Assembly (NCBI RefSeq): GCF_002414005.1 | Contig: NZ_DHYG01000032.1 | Coordinates: 63,768 to 127,767, forward strand | DNA: 64,000 nucleotides | Direction of reading: 5' to 3' | DNA from: Psychrobacter sp. UBA5136 | GTDB lineage: Bacteria > Pseudomonadota > Gammaproteobacteria > Pseudomonadales > Moraxellaceae | Shown here: positions 1 to 8,266 of the stretch, piece after piece | Position numbering within the stretch: the stretch's first letter is position 1 | How the letters are laid out: each line of letters opens with the position of its first letter | Position numbers and translations under genes: made by a program | Notes under the pieces: generated by a model | What the model saw: the letters and a program-made list of their open reading frames with translations, nothing else | Databases searched by the model: none | What the model was told of the DNA's origin: nothing

Positions 1-1
1 A

Positions 2-775
2 GACAACTACCCTGATTTTATCGTCATTGATGGCTCAGAAGGCGGCACAGGCGCGGCGCCCGTTGAATTTATGGACAACGTCGGAATGCCGATGGTAGAT
101 GGTTTTTTACTGGTTCACAATACCTTGGTTGGTGCGGGAATTCGTGACAAAATCAAGCTTGGGGTCAGCGGCAAAATCGTTTCAGGGTTTGATATTGCCC
201 GAATGATTGCGCTAGGTGCTGATTGGTGTAACTCGGCGCGCGGTTTTATGTTTGCGGTTGGCTGTATCCAGTCGCGATCATGTCACACCAATACTTGTCC
301 TGTTGGCGTTGCCACTCAAGACCCGTATCGCCAAAAGGCGCTTGATGTTCCTAGCAAAGCCGAGCGCGTAGCAAACTTCCATAAAAACACGCTGAAATCG
401 CTGGCCAGTATCGTGGGCGCTGTAGGGCTTCAACATCCAAGTCAGCTTCAGCCTTATCATATTGCTCGGCGCTTAGATGACGGCCAGATAAAATTGTTGT
501 CTAAATTTTATTACTTTGCTGATGAAGGCGCTTTATTAGATGTCAGTGCGCGCGCTGATGTCTTCAACCAGATGTGGGTGATGGCGAGTGCTGATAGCTT
601 TTTGTCCAACAATGAGGCACTGATTGCCTATAATAAGGACTCTCGTAACAAAGGCAAGGAGCCTAGCCCTTCGACTGAACATGGTCTTGGCAGTTTTGCG
701 GTAATAACAGATGATGGCCGATTGATCGGAAATGTCAATAATACCGTCCGTGATATTCCCGAAATTGACGATTAA
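2..775 (+). CDS. FMN-binding glutamate synthase-like protein, C-terminal part (5' end outside window)
   Basis: The frame is open from the window edge, so this is the 3' part of a longer gene; about 257 residues are visible. The first visible stretch reads DGSEGGTGAAP, the glycine-rich FMN/phosphate-binding loop of the GltS FMN domain, followed by KLGVSGKIVSGFDIARMIALGAD-type TIM-barrel sequence. The cysteine set C..SRSCHTNTCPVG matches the 3Fe-4S cluster motif of glutamate synthase large subunits. Stand-alone proteins of this family (Glu_synthase domain, about 500 residues) lack the glutaminase domain, so the substrate is not certain. The first internal ATG (71) is not the real start. Family assignment is firm; physiological role is inferred. 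Confidence 0.88.
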   Translation, partial: DNYPDFIVIDGSEGGTGAAPVEFMDNVGMPMVDGFLLVHNTLVGAGIRDKIKLGVSGKIVSGFDIARMIALGADWCNSARGFMFAVGCIQSRSCHTNTCPVGVATQDPYRQKALDVPSKAERVANFHKNTLKSLASIVGAVGLQHPSQLQPYHIARRLDDGQIKLLSKFYYFADEGALLDVSARADVFNQMWVMASADSFLSNNEALIAYNKDSRNKGKEPSPSTEHGLGSFAVITDDGRLIGNVNNTVRDIPEIDD

Positions 776-844
776 AAATCTAAATCTGCTTAAAATATTG
801 TCCTAAACTCAAGGCTTAACGGCTTTTATAAAGAAGACGTGTTC

Positions 845-1684
845 ATGACAACTCCTTTTTTGACGTTATCGTCTCAAATTATGGCGGGGCTGATGGTAGT
901 AAGCATTAGCGCTTGCCAGCCGACAGATGAGACAAACAACGACGCGATAAGCAGTGACAGCGAAAATTGGTCATGTCAGTCGCAAAGCGCGCCCTTTGCT
1001 TATAGCGTTTGCCGTATTAACGAAAAGGTGCTGGCCGATACGCGCTACTCACTGCAGCTATTTTGGCAACAGGACGATAACAGTGCTACTACCAACCAGC
1101 CGCTACTGACTTTTGATGCCTTGCTAGCGGCACTGCCCTCTAACCAAACCTTAGATTTTGCCATGAATGCGGGCATGTATAATGAGAATTATGCCCCAAT
1201 TGGCTATACCGTCATCAAAGGTGAAGAGCGACGCGCATTAAACATCAAAGAAGGCGGCGGCAACTTTCATTTATTGCCCAATGGCGTGCTGTGGTGGGAT
1301 AAGTCTGGCAAGGTACAGATTACCGAAAGCAGAGTGCTAGATAACCAACTCAAAAATAGCAATGTCCACCCTTGGTATGCCACGCAATCAGGCCCCATGC
1401 TGGTCATCGATAATACCATTCATCCGCAGCTTAACCCTGACAGTACCTCAATCAAGCTGCGTAATGGCGCCGGCGTTTGCAGTGATGGTAGCCTACAATT
1501 TGTTAATAGCGAGGAGCCAGTGAGCTTTTATCAATTCGCTACGCTGTTTAAGGATGACTTACATTGTCCAAATGCCTTATTTTTGGATGGCGGCATCGCT
1601 TCGGCGCTCTATGCGCCGACCATCGATAAGCATGATAAAAAAGAGATGGGCGTGATGATTGGGCTGATAGAAACAAAAGATTAG
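845..1684 (+). CDS. YigE-like phosphodiester glycosidase family (DUF2233) lipoprotein
   Basis: A 279-residue protein with a hydrophobic N-terminus ending in SISAC, a plausible lipobox with Cys24, though the n-region has no Lys or Arg. The body has the DUF2233/NAGPA-type motifs MNAGMYNENYAPIGY, GGGNFHL and the C-terminal FLDGGIASALY. This family includes E. coli YigE and the mammalian phosphodiester glycosidase; the bacterial substrate is unknown. I chose the ATG at 845 rather than the in-frame GTG at 839 because the purine-rich AAGAAG (831-836) is 8 bases from the ATG and only 2 from the GTG. It stands alone and is followed by a strong terminator. Confidence 0.8.
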   Translation: MTTPFLTLSSQIMAGLMVVSISACQPTDETNNDAISSDSENWSCQSQSAPFAYSVCRINEKVLADTRYSLQLFWQQDDNSATTNQPLLTFDALLAALPSNQTLDFAMNAGMYNENYAPIGYTVIKGEERRALNIKEGGGNFHLLPNGVLWWDKSGKVQITESRVLDNQLKNSNVHPWYATQSGPMLVIDNTIHPQLNPDSTSIKLRNGAGVCSDGSLQFVNSEEPVSFYQFATLFKDDLHCPNALFLDGGIASALYAPTIDKHDKKEMGVMIGLIETKD

Positions 1685-1703
1685 GAATGTAAAAATAGAA
1701 ACG

Positions 1704-1740
1704 AAAAAATAGCCGCTATATTTTATAACGGCTATTTTTA
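1704..1740 (+). terminator. Rho-independent terminator after the YigE-like gene
   Basis: AAAAATAGCCG and CGGCTATTTTTA form a hairpin with an AT-rich upper stem and U-rich end. The A-rich left arm makes it usable from the opposite strand too, which suits the convergent VWA gene. Confidence 0.85.
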
Positions 1741-1787
1741 TGAGTGTTTATACAGTAAATAAAGAAAATATTTCTTTCCATCATCAA

Positions 1788-3011
1788 TCAGCGCGCCAAA
1801 TAGTTGGTCATCTCTTCCACGCCATGTAAAGTCATCGGATACATCTTATTATCGAAGAGTTTTTTAATCTCGACGATGGTTTGCGTATACTGCCAATAAG
1901 CAGGATTTTCAGGATTGAGCCAAGCGACTTTATCAAAATGCGCCAGTACCCGCTTTAGCCAGACGATACCCGCTTCATTATTCATATATTCCACGCTACC
2001 GCCAACCGTCATCAGCTCATACGGCGACATTGACGCATCACCGACAAATATCACCCGATATTCGCGGCCATACGTATTGAGCAGCTCATACGTTGGCATC
2101 GGTGCGCTGTGGCGTCGATTGTTATCTTTCCAGACGTAATCATATAAGCAGTTATGAAAGTAAAAAAACTCTAGCGTTTTAAATTCATTTTTGGCGGCAG
2201 AAAACAGTTTTTCTAGTGCTTCAACATGGATATCCATACTACCGCCGACGTCAAACAGCATCAGCACTTTAACGCGGTTGCGGCGCTCAGCTTGCATATG
2301 AATATCGAGCACACCTTTTTTGGCGGTGCGCTTAATGGTTTCGTGAATGTCTAGCTCATCGGCACTACCCGTACGGGCAAATTGGCGCAAGTTGCGCAGA
2401 GCCATTTGGATTTGGCGCGTGCCAAGCTGATTGTCATCATCAAGATTGCGATATTTACGCTGCTCCCATACTTTGGCGGCGCTGCGTTTACGCGACTCTC
2501 CGCCGACGCGCACGCCCTCTGGATGGTCACCATAAGCACCAAATGGTGATGTGCCGCCAGTGCCGACCCATTTACTACCACCTTGATGACGCTCTTTTTG
2601 CTCTTTAAGACGCTCTTCTAGCGCCTTCATCAGCTCCTCTAATGAGCCGTATTTTTTTAGCAAACGCCGTTGCTCATCGGTCAGATTTTTTGGATCAAGC
2701 TTTAAATCTAGCCACTCTTTAGGAATGTCCGTCAACTTTGCCAGCAGCTCATCCATATCAAGGCTATCGACGCCCTCAAAATAATCTGCCATAGCACGGT
2801 CAAATTTATCAAAGTGGCGCTCGTCTTTGACCATACAAAGCCGAATCAATCGATACATATCCTCGCGACTGGTAAAAGTAGATAGCTCTGGATTTTCAGG
2901 ATGCGGCTGCATCATCAGCCCTTGATCTAAGGCAGCGTTTAGGTCAAGCAGCTCACGCGTACTGACCGGCACGCCGTAAGTCCGCAGGGTATAGAACAAT
3001 TTGATAAACAT
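1788..3011 (-). CDS. VWA domain-containing CoxE-like protein
   Basis: A 407-residue soluble protein with a charged N-terminal half (KxxLKEQKERHQ region) and a C-terminal von Willebrand A-type domain. The MIDAS-like motif is DVGGSMD (from the LMLFDVGGSMD stretch), followed by GDASMSPYEL and WLNP. This is the CoxE/YehP-type partner usually encoded next to MoxR AAA ATPases. It follows the moxR gene by 80 bp on the same strand, so the two probably form an operon. MoxR-VWA pairs act as metal-insertion or protein-remodelling chaperones; the client here is not shown by the neighbours. The Shine-Dalgarno sequence before this start is weak. Confidence 0.85.
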   Translation of the reverse strand: MFIKLFYTLRTYGVPVSTRELLDLNAALDQGLMMQPHPENPELSTFTSREDMYRLIRLCMVKDERHFDKFDRAMADYFEGVDSLDMDELLAKLTDIPKEWLDLKLDPKNLTDEQRRLLKKYGSLEELMKALEERLKEQKERHQGGSKWVGTGGTSPFGAYGDHPEGVRVGGESRKRSAAKVWEQRKYRNLDDDNQLGTRQIQMALRNLRQFARTGSADELDIHETIKRTAKKGVLDIHMQAERRNRVKVLMLFDVGGSMDIHVEALEKLFSAAKNEFKTLEFFYFHNCLYDYVWKDNNRRHSAPMPTYELLNTYGREYRVIFVGDASMSPYELMTVGGSVEYMNNEAGIVWLKRVLAHFDKVAWLNPENPAYWQYTQTIVEIKKLFDNKMYPMTLHGVEEMTNYLAR

Positions 3012-3091
3012 AAAATACGCATCACTTATTGGCTGATATAGTTACGAATTACACCGCTTAATTACTTTAATTACGACAACGAATGTAGCGC

Positions 3092-3955
3092 TTAACGACG
3101 CATCATATTGGCAAAACGCTGCAATAAACTCACATCGGCTTCATTTTTCAGTAGCGCACCATATAGCGGCGGGATAGACTTTTCACCGCGCAAGTTTTCT
3201 TCTAGCTCGTTTTGTGCCATATCATCGGCCAATAGTAGCGTTAGCCAATCGACCAATTCCGACGTCGATGGCGGCTTTTTAAGGCCTTGTATATTACGCA
3301 GCTTATAAAAAATATCGAGCGCATCATTGACCAGTTTTTCTTGGATATTGGGGAAATGCACCTCAATGATTTGACGCATGGTTGCTTCATCTGGGAAGTC
3401 GATATAATGGAAGAAACAGCGGCGCAAAAACGCATCCGGCAGCTCTTTTTCATTGTTTGAGGTGATAATCACCACCGGACGCTGCTCGGCGGTGATGGTT
3501 TCACCCGTTTCATAAACGTAAAACGACATCTTATCAAGCTCATGCAGTAAATCGTTTGGAAACTCGATATCGGCCTTATCAATTTCATCAATCAATAACA
3601 CACTGTGCTCGCTGCTCGTAAAAGCTTCCCACAGTTTACCGGGCTTGATATAGTTGCCAATCTCATACACCTTGTCGTCACCCAACTGCGAATCCCGCAA
3701 GCGCGATACCGCATCGTACTCATACAGACCTTGCTCGGCTTTGGTGGTTGACTTGATATGCCACGTAATCAGCGGCATACCCAAACTCTCCGCCACCTCT
3801 TCGGCGAGTAAGGTTTTACCTGTCCCCGGCTCACCTTTAATCAGTAGCGGCTTTTGTAACGTCATCGCCGCATTGACTGCCAGCTGCAAATCATCGGTTG
3901 CAATATAGTTTTGCGTGCCGGTAAAGCTTTTTTTCGTTTTATCAATTGTGGTCAT
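3092..3955 (-). CDS. MoxR family AAA+ ATPase
   Basis: 287 residues, normal for a MoxR ATPase. Walker A GEPGTGKT is at residues 41-48 and Walker B VLLIDEID at about 119-126; sensor-1-type ITSNNEKELPDAFLRRC follows. MoxR ATPases remodel protein complexes and work with VWA-domain partners, and a CoxE-like VWA gene lies 80 bp downstream. A GAGA element 9-12 bases before the ATG serves as ribosome binding site. No terminator is visible between the two genes. The client complex is unknown. Confidence 0.9.
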   Translation of the reverse strand: MTTIDKTKKSFTGTQNYIATDDLQLAVNAAMTLQKPLLIKGEPGTGKTLLAEEVAESLGMPLITWHIKSTTKAEQGLYEYDAVSRLRDSQLGDDKVYEIGNYIKPGKLWEAFTSSEHSVLLIDEIDKADIEFPNDLLHELDKMSFYVYETGETITAEQRPVVIITSNNEKELPDAFLRRCFFHYIDFPDEATMRQIIEVHFPNIQEKLVNDALDIFYKLRNIQGLKKPPSTSELVDWLTLLLADDMAQNELEENLRGEKSIPPLYGALLKNEADVSLLQRFANMMRR

Positions 3956-4277
3956 AATATATTCTCAGTTATTGTTATCTACTAAAGGTTTTGAAAGTCG
4001 TAAAAGATTTAGAGAAAATCGCTTGAAGATAAATGAAGATAAACATTCATTTAGATTAGCACAGCCCGATTGATTGCCAAAATACTCATGCGTTCGCACT
4101 GACTAACAGGGCAATGTCTAATAAAGCAATGACTAGCAAATATGGTTTAGCTTAATAACGACTTATTTTTAATAACCGCTTATTGGCGTCCAAAAGCAAA
4201 TGCACTTGTATAAAAAAAGACACGCAGGGTGTCTTTTATTTTAGTAAGAATATCAAGCAAAAAGCCAAATAGGTCTA
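3956..4277. other. Intergenic region upstream of moxR
   Basis: Non-coding, AT-rich, 322 bp. It must hold the minus-strand promoter of the MoxR operon (no convincing -35/-10 pair picked) and the terminator of the upstream membrane-protein gene at 4212-4242. Nothing else recognised. Confidence 0.5.
4212..4242 (-). terminator. Terminator of the 225-residue membrane protein gene
   Basis: On the minus strand, AAAAGACAC and its complement around CCTGC form a hairpin followed by a run of seven T. It lies about 35 bp after the stop of the membrane-protein gene. Confidence 0.8.
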
Positions 4278-4925
4278 TTATTTGCGGTCTTTTTTTAAAT
4301 TAACGTCAGTATCAGGCTTGATGGTTCCTTGCTCCATTTTTTCCTGCTTAGTTTTCTCGGGCTTAGCTGCCTTTTGCTCAGCCATTAAGACTGCATGATC
4401 AGAGGTTTCTGTTAAATTGGCATTGTCTGCTAAGTAATTTCCCGTCGTCAATTGGGCAGTCGCTTGCGCATCTTCTGCCGTTCGGCTGCGCGCTTTATCC
4501 AAACTTGACTCAAACGCACCGCGAATCAGTTGCCAAACGAAACCCACAAATAAACCCACGACCAACACCACCAAAATCGGCAGCATATTCGTAATCGCGC
4601 CAGCCATGTCTTTCATCATAATTGCATAAACGACGCTGATACTAGCCGGCGCAATCACGCTAGGGTCGCCAAGGGCCGTACCAGGCGCGAGCAAAACGGC
4701 AAACAACAGCATCCAGCTCATACCACCGAGTGGGCGCGGCAAAATACGAGCAACCAGTAACCAGAGTATCAAAACGATAATCACGCCGCCAAGATACGCA
4801 TACATAGGTAAGTCTGCGGGCGGCACGTCTTTTACCAGTTGCCCCCACCAAATTGTAATCTCACCGAGAATATCACTGATAGCGTCCATCGGTAAGCTGT
4901 CTATAATGCCTTTTAACCAATCCAT
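4278..4925 (-). CDS. Conserved hypothetical membrane protein
   Basis: I do not recognise a family. From Met at 4925 (MDWLKGII) it is 215 residues; an in-frame ATG at 4955 would add 10 residues but has no ribosome binding site, while AGGT precedes 4925 at a somewhat long distance. Three to four hydrophobic segments are visible: YLGGVIIVLILWLLVARIL, MSWMLLFAVLLAPGTAL, ISVVYAIMM and a longer MLPILVVLVVGLFVGFVW. A charged, lysine-rich tail (KPEKTKQEKMEQG) of about 70 residues follows. The topology suggests an inner-membrane protein with a cytoplasmic tail. It is a single-gene unit with its own terminator. Confidence 0.6.
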   Translation of the reverse strand: MDWLKGIIDSLPMDAISDILGEITIWWGQLVKDVPPADLPMYAYLGGVIIVLILWLLVARILPRPLGGMSWMLLFAVLLAPGTALGDPSVIAPASISVVYAIMMKDMAGAITNMLPILVVLVVGLFVGFVWQLIRGAFESSLDKARSRTAEDAQATAQLTTGNYLADNANLTETSDHAVLMAEQKAAKPEKTKQEKMEQGTIKPDTDVNLKKDRK

Positions 4926-5128
4926 GCGTGTTTCATTACCTGCGTTTATTACCATTGGCGCACAAGGCGTCTAACGGTATAGGGTATGTTTTGTCAGACC
5001 AAAAGTGCGACAAAATACATAATCGATATCTGAACTTGATTATGCGTGTTTAATAACGTTTAGTTTATCACGACTTTCTACCAAAATGCATGAGCGCAAA
5101 TGTTTAGTCGCTTTTTTATCGCGTATTC

Positions 5129-5152
5129 TTGCGCCTTTGCGCCTTTGCGCCA
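5129..5152. repeat. Short tandem repeat, 8-bp unit x3
   Basis: TTGCGCC recurs every 8 bases three times in non-coding DNA between the membrane-protein gene and ycgL. Function unknown; it is one of several short-period repeats in this window. Confidence 0.7.
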
Positions 5153-5243
5153 ATGCTGCCCAATAAACTTTTGCAGAAAAAGCGCTGGTTAACGCCTTTA
5201 AGCAACATGTATAAGCTGTAATGTATTAACTGCAAAAAGTACA

Positions 5244-5564
5244 TTAATCGTAAATATTGTTCTGTGCCTCGCGGGCGCGCAGCTCTGCTTGACGGCGCAT
5301 CACGTCTTGCGGCGGTAATTGCACAAAGTATCCTTGTGATTTTAATTTTGCCAGCACTTCTTCTTTATCAACGCGCGCAAGTTTTGGCGTGGCTGCCAAA
5401 TCTAAATGCATGACAAACTGACTACGTCCTAAGCTTGCACGCAGCTCTTTTGGTAGCACCCCCAGCCAATCTTTAATTTCGTCGGTATCATCAGGGTAAT
5501 CCGGACGGGCAATGTACACGTACATGTCGTCGTGTTTGGGAAATTTATAAATATCGCAGTGCAT
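5244..5564 (-). CDS. YcgL domain-containing protein
   Basis: 106 residues, close to the usual YcgL size (about 100). The N-terminus MHCDIYKFPKHDDMYVYI and the DWLGVLPKELRASLG and MHLDL stretches are typical of the YcgL/DUF709 family of small soluble gammaproteobacterial proteins. The molecular function is not known. AGGT lies 8 bases before the ATG. It is divergent from the gcv riboswitch region and stands alone. Confidence 0.85.
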   Translation of the reverse strand: MHCDIYKFPKHDDMYVYIARPDYPDDTDEIKDWLGVLPKELRASLGRSQFVMHLDLAATPKLARVDKEEVLAKLKSQGYFVQLPPQDVMRRQAELRAREAQNNIYD

Positions 5565-5769
5565 AATAATAACCTATCAGAGACTATGGCCATAGGTTAG
5601 CATATTTAGGACAAATATCAGTAGTCGCTTTACGTTCTGCTATGGTAAACCGCTGTAAAATCAACCTATCTCATCCCTATTAATGCGCGTCATTTGCTCA
5701 TACTTTTAGCAATTAATTTGATAAAAAGTCATTTTTAGCAACATTCTCGACTTTAATGGCGTAGATGGC

Positions 5770-5798
5770 TTGTAAAAGCGGTCTGAACCTTTCATAAT
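5770..5798 (+). promoter_or_regulatory. Candidate sigma70 promoter of the gcv operon
   Basis: TTGTAA (5770-5775) and CATAAT (5793-5798) are separated by 17 bases. Transcription would start near 5805, just ahead of the first riboswitch aptamer at about 5812. Inferred from spacing and position. Confidence 0.55.
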
Positions 5799-5811
5799 AA
5801 AAGCGTTTTTC

Positions 5812-6142
5812 AGGAGAGAGTCTTAGGCATGATATTAAGTGCGCTTACATTTACGAGCCGCGCTGATAACTGCTTGATGACCACCGAAGGCGCATACACC
5901 CTGCCAATCGCTCAGGTAAAAGGACTGAAAAACATATGCCACAACTGTTTTATTGCTAGTATCACTTGCCTAGCACATGCAAACATAAGGCATAACAAAT
6001 CTGGAGAGCGGTAAGGACGGACGACGTCTTACCCACCGAAGGGGAGAAAATGCGGCATCATTTGCTTGGACTTTTTAAGGCTTTTGCTTTAAAAAATTAC
6101 AATGATGGTTCGTGTTGAAAATCTCAGGTTACAGGACAGATA
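5812..6142 (+). ncRNA. Tandem glycine riboswitch controlling gcvT
   Basis: Two glycine aptamers are visible. Aptamer 1 (about 5812-5929) has the GGAGAG opening, CCACCGAAGG core and CTCAGGTAAAAGGACTGA closing motif. Aptamer 2 (about 6001-6142) has CTGGAGAGCGG, a stem pairing GGTAAGGACG with CGTCTTACC, CCACCGAAGGGG and ATCTCAGG..GGACAGAT. These are the conserved landmarks of the gcvT motif, and the gene downstream is gcvT. The known role is to sense glycine and raise expression of the cleavage system. The linker between the aptamers is about 70 nt, much longer than the usual 10 nt or so. Aptamer 2 also has an enlarged peripheral arm. Confidence 0.92.
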
Positions 6143-6154
6143 GGGCTTTTGCTT

Positions 6155-6199
6155 AAACCGACGCTTGGCGTCTGTTTGGCTAATTGTTCTATTTTTTTT
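6155..6199 (+). terminator. Possible expression platform/terminator of the glycine riboswitch
   Basis: AAAC-GACGC and GCGTC-GTTT form a hairpin with one mismatch (6155-6176) shortly after aptamer 2. A run of eight T follows at 6192-6199. The gap between stem and T-run is too long for a textbook terminator, so the mechanism is unsure; the rest of the leader up to 6338 shows no other clear element. Confidence 0.35.
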
Positions 6200-6338
6200 G
6201 TACGACCCTTGGTTGCAATGCTTGCGCCCTGCAAGATTGCTGCTCACTACTATGATAATGCACATCTGCCCTGCTACTTTGATACCTGTTTTTAATACTT
6301 ATCATCGAGCATCACTGATGTACCCATAAGGATTTGTT

Positions 6339-7553
6339 ATGACCGACACTCAAAATGCCAATTCTCAAAGCGCCAGCTCTCAAAGCGAAAGCTCTCAAGC
6401 TGCTAATACTTCAGCGCCTAAGCGCACGCCCCTTTACCAGTCTCATGTTGATAGTGATGGCAAGCTGGTCGATTTCTCTGGTTGGGAATTGCCAATCCAT
6501 TATGGTTCACAAATCGAAGAGCACGAAGCGGTGCGTACCGATGCCGGTATGTTTGACGTCTCGCACATGGTTGTTGCTGATATTAAAGGCTCTGATGCCA
6601 AAGCATGGCTGCAAAAGCTCCTTGCCAATGATGTCGCTAAACTAAAAACCGTTGGTAAAGCACTTTACTCTCCGATGCTTAATGAAGCAGGCGGCGTTAT
6701 TGATGATTTAATCGTTTACCTAATGAATGAAGACGCTACCGAGTACCGTATCGTTTCAAACGCGGCGACCCGCGATAAAGACATGGCTCAGTTTCATAAA
6801 GTCGCCGAAGGTTTTGATATTACTATCACCGAGCGTCCAGAGCTGGCCATGATTGCCGTGCAAGGACCAAATGCCGTTGCGAAATTGGCACAAATTAAAC
6901 CAAATTGGGCAGATACTTTAGCTGAGCTTAAGCCTTTTGTTGGTGCCGATTTAACCGATATCGAAGGCGCAGATTGGTTTGTTGCTCGCACGGGTTACAC
7001 GGGTGAAGATGGCGTTGAAGTCATCATGCATGGCAATGATGCCCCAGCATTCTTTGAGCAATTAAAAGCCAGTGGTATCAAACCTGCCGGCCTTGGCGCA
7101 CGTGATACCTTGCGTATGGAAGCGGGCATGAACCTTTATGGTCATGACATGGACGAAGATACCAGTCCTTACGAGTGCAACATGGGCTGGACACTGGCGC
7201 TAAAAGATGAGCGTGACTTTGTTGGCCGTGAAGCTTTAGTGAACAAACGTCAGCAGTCAAAAGACGACAATACGGCCATGAAGCAAGTTGGCTTACTGCT
7301 CACCACGCGCGGCGTCTTGCGTGAGGGCATGACCGTGACCATCAACCAAGGCACAGACAATGAGCAAACTGGCCTTATTACCAGTGGTACTTTCTCCCCT
7401 AGCCTAAAAAACTCAATTGCCATTGCTCGCGTACCTGCGAGCTTATCTGACGACGATAGCGTACAGGTCGACTTGCGCGGTAAAGGTAAATTCGTTGACG
7501 TCCGCGTCGTCAAGCTACCCTTTGTGCGGAATGGCAAGCAGCAATTTGACTGA
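6339..7553 (+). CDS. gcvT: Glycine cleavage system T protein (aminomethyltransferase)
   Basis: 404 residues. GcvT transfers the methylene group from aminomethyl-lipoyl-H protein to tetrahydrofolate and releases ammonia. Family signatures include LYQSHVDSDGKLVDFSGWELPI, FDVSHM, RTGYTGEDGVEV, GLGARDTLRMEAGMNLYGHDMD and the C-terminal GTFSPSLKNSIA. Usual length is 360-375; the surplus is an N-terminal Ser/Gln-rich extension of about 29 residues encoded partly by three 15-bp repeats (6360-6404). AAGGA lies 8 bases before the ATG. It is the first gene of a gcv operon behind a glycine riboswitch. Confidence 0.96.
   Translation: MTDTQNANSQSASSQSESSQAANTSAPKRTPLYQSHVDSDGKLVDFSGWELPIHYGSQIEEHEAVRTDAGMFDVSHMVVADIKGSDAKAWLQKLLANDVAKLKTVGKALYSPMLNEAGGVIDDLIVYLMNEDATEYRIVSNAATRDKDMAQFHKVAEGFDITITERPELAMIAVQGPNAVAKLAQIKPNWADTLAELKPFVGADLTDIEGADWFVARTGYTGEDGVEVIMHGNDAPAFFEQLKASGIKPAGLGARDTLRMEAGMNLYGHDMDEDTSPYECNMGWTLALKDERDFVGREALVNKRQQSKDDNTAMKQVGLLLTTRGVLREGMTVTINQGTDNEQTGLITSGTFSPSLKNSIAIARVPASLSDDDSVQVDLRGKGKFVDVRVVKLPFVRNGKQQFD
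6360..6404 (+). repeat. In-frame 15-bp tandem repeat x3 in gcvT
   Basis: Three successive 15-base units (6360, 6375, 6390) of the type AGCTCTCAAAGCGAA encode a Ser-Gln-Ser pentapeptide series in the non-conserved N-terminal extension. The first two units differ at few positions; the third has diverged at its end. Confidence 0.85.
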
Positions 7554-7623
7554 TATCCCTGATAAATTTTATTATGAGCGTCCCTTTTTTATTAACCCTT
7601 CTCTATCATTTAGGAGAGAGACC

Positions 7624-8004
7624 ATGAGCAACATCCCAGCAGAACTAAAATACATCGCCAGCCACGAGTGGCTACGCCTAGAAGACGACGGTACGATTAC
7701 TGTTGGTATCACTGACCATGCTCAAGACCTACTCGGTGACGTGGTGTTTGTTGAATTGCCAGACGTGGGTGACGTCATCGCGGTCGATGACGAAATCTCT
7801 GTGGTTGAATCCGTAAAAGCCGCCTCTGACGTTTACGCGCCTATCTCAGGCGAAGTGGTTGCCATCAACGAAGCATTAGAAGATGATCCAGAAATCATCA
7901 ACTCAGATCCATACGGCGAAGGTTGGTTCTTTAGAATTAAGCCTGACAACATCGCTGACTACGAAGCGCTAATGACCGCTGATGAGTACGAAAACGAGCT
8001 GTAA
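7624..8004 (+). CDS. gcvH: Glycine cleavage system H protein
   Basis: 126 residues from ATG 7624, which has AGGAGAG just upstream; the frame stays open further 5' into gcvT but that part is not H-protein-like. The lipoyl domain motif VVESVKAASDVYAPISGEV is present, with Lys65 as the lipoylation site. GcvH shuttles the aminomethyl group between the P and T proteins and NADH regeneration by L protein. It lies 70 bp after gcvT in the same operon. An AT-only inverted repeat at 8041-8075 follows but is too weak to call a terminator. Confidence 0.96.
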   Translation: MSNIPAELKYIASHEWLRLEDDGTITVGITDHAQDLLGDVVFVELPDVGDVIAVDDEISVVESVKAASDVYAPISGEVVAINEALEDDPEIINSDPYGEGWFFRIKPDNIADYEALMTADEYENEL

Positions 8005-8266
8005 TATTGGTTTAATATTCGTGTCTAAAAGCAGTATTTGATTTAAATATCACTATTTTTATTTAAATACCCCTATTTTTAATAGTAAAAAACACAACTT
8101 GTTATGGCAGATATTGGCGTCAGCTGGTATCTGTGCGCTTTTTTCTAAAATGCCTGTCGCTCAGTTATAAATTGCGAGCGCAAGCCCATTTATTTGTTTT
8201 ATTTATGAGCCGTAATTTTTTAACAACGCCTCAATAAATAAAACTAGTCGAGCACTCAATCCCAGC

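Noticed and set aside
5829..6014. 61-codon plus-strand open frame in the gcvT leader
   Set aside because: It lies within the tandem glycine riboswitch; conserved RNA motifs explain the sequence and there is no ribosome site.
8041..8075. ATTTAAATA / TATTTAAAT inverted repeat after gcvH
   Set aside because: A/T pairs only, no G/C core and no clean T-run, so too weak for a terminator between gcvH and the nitroreductase.
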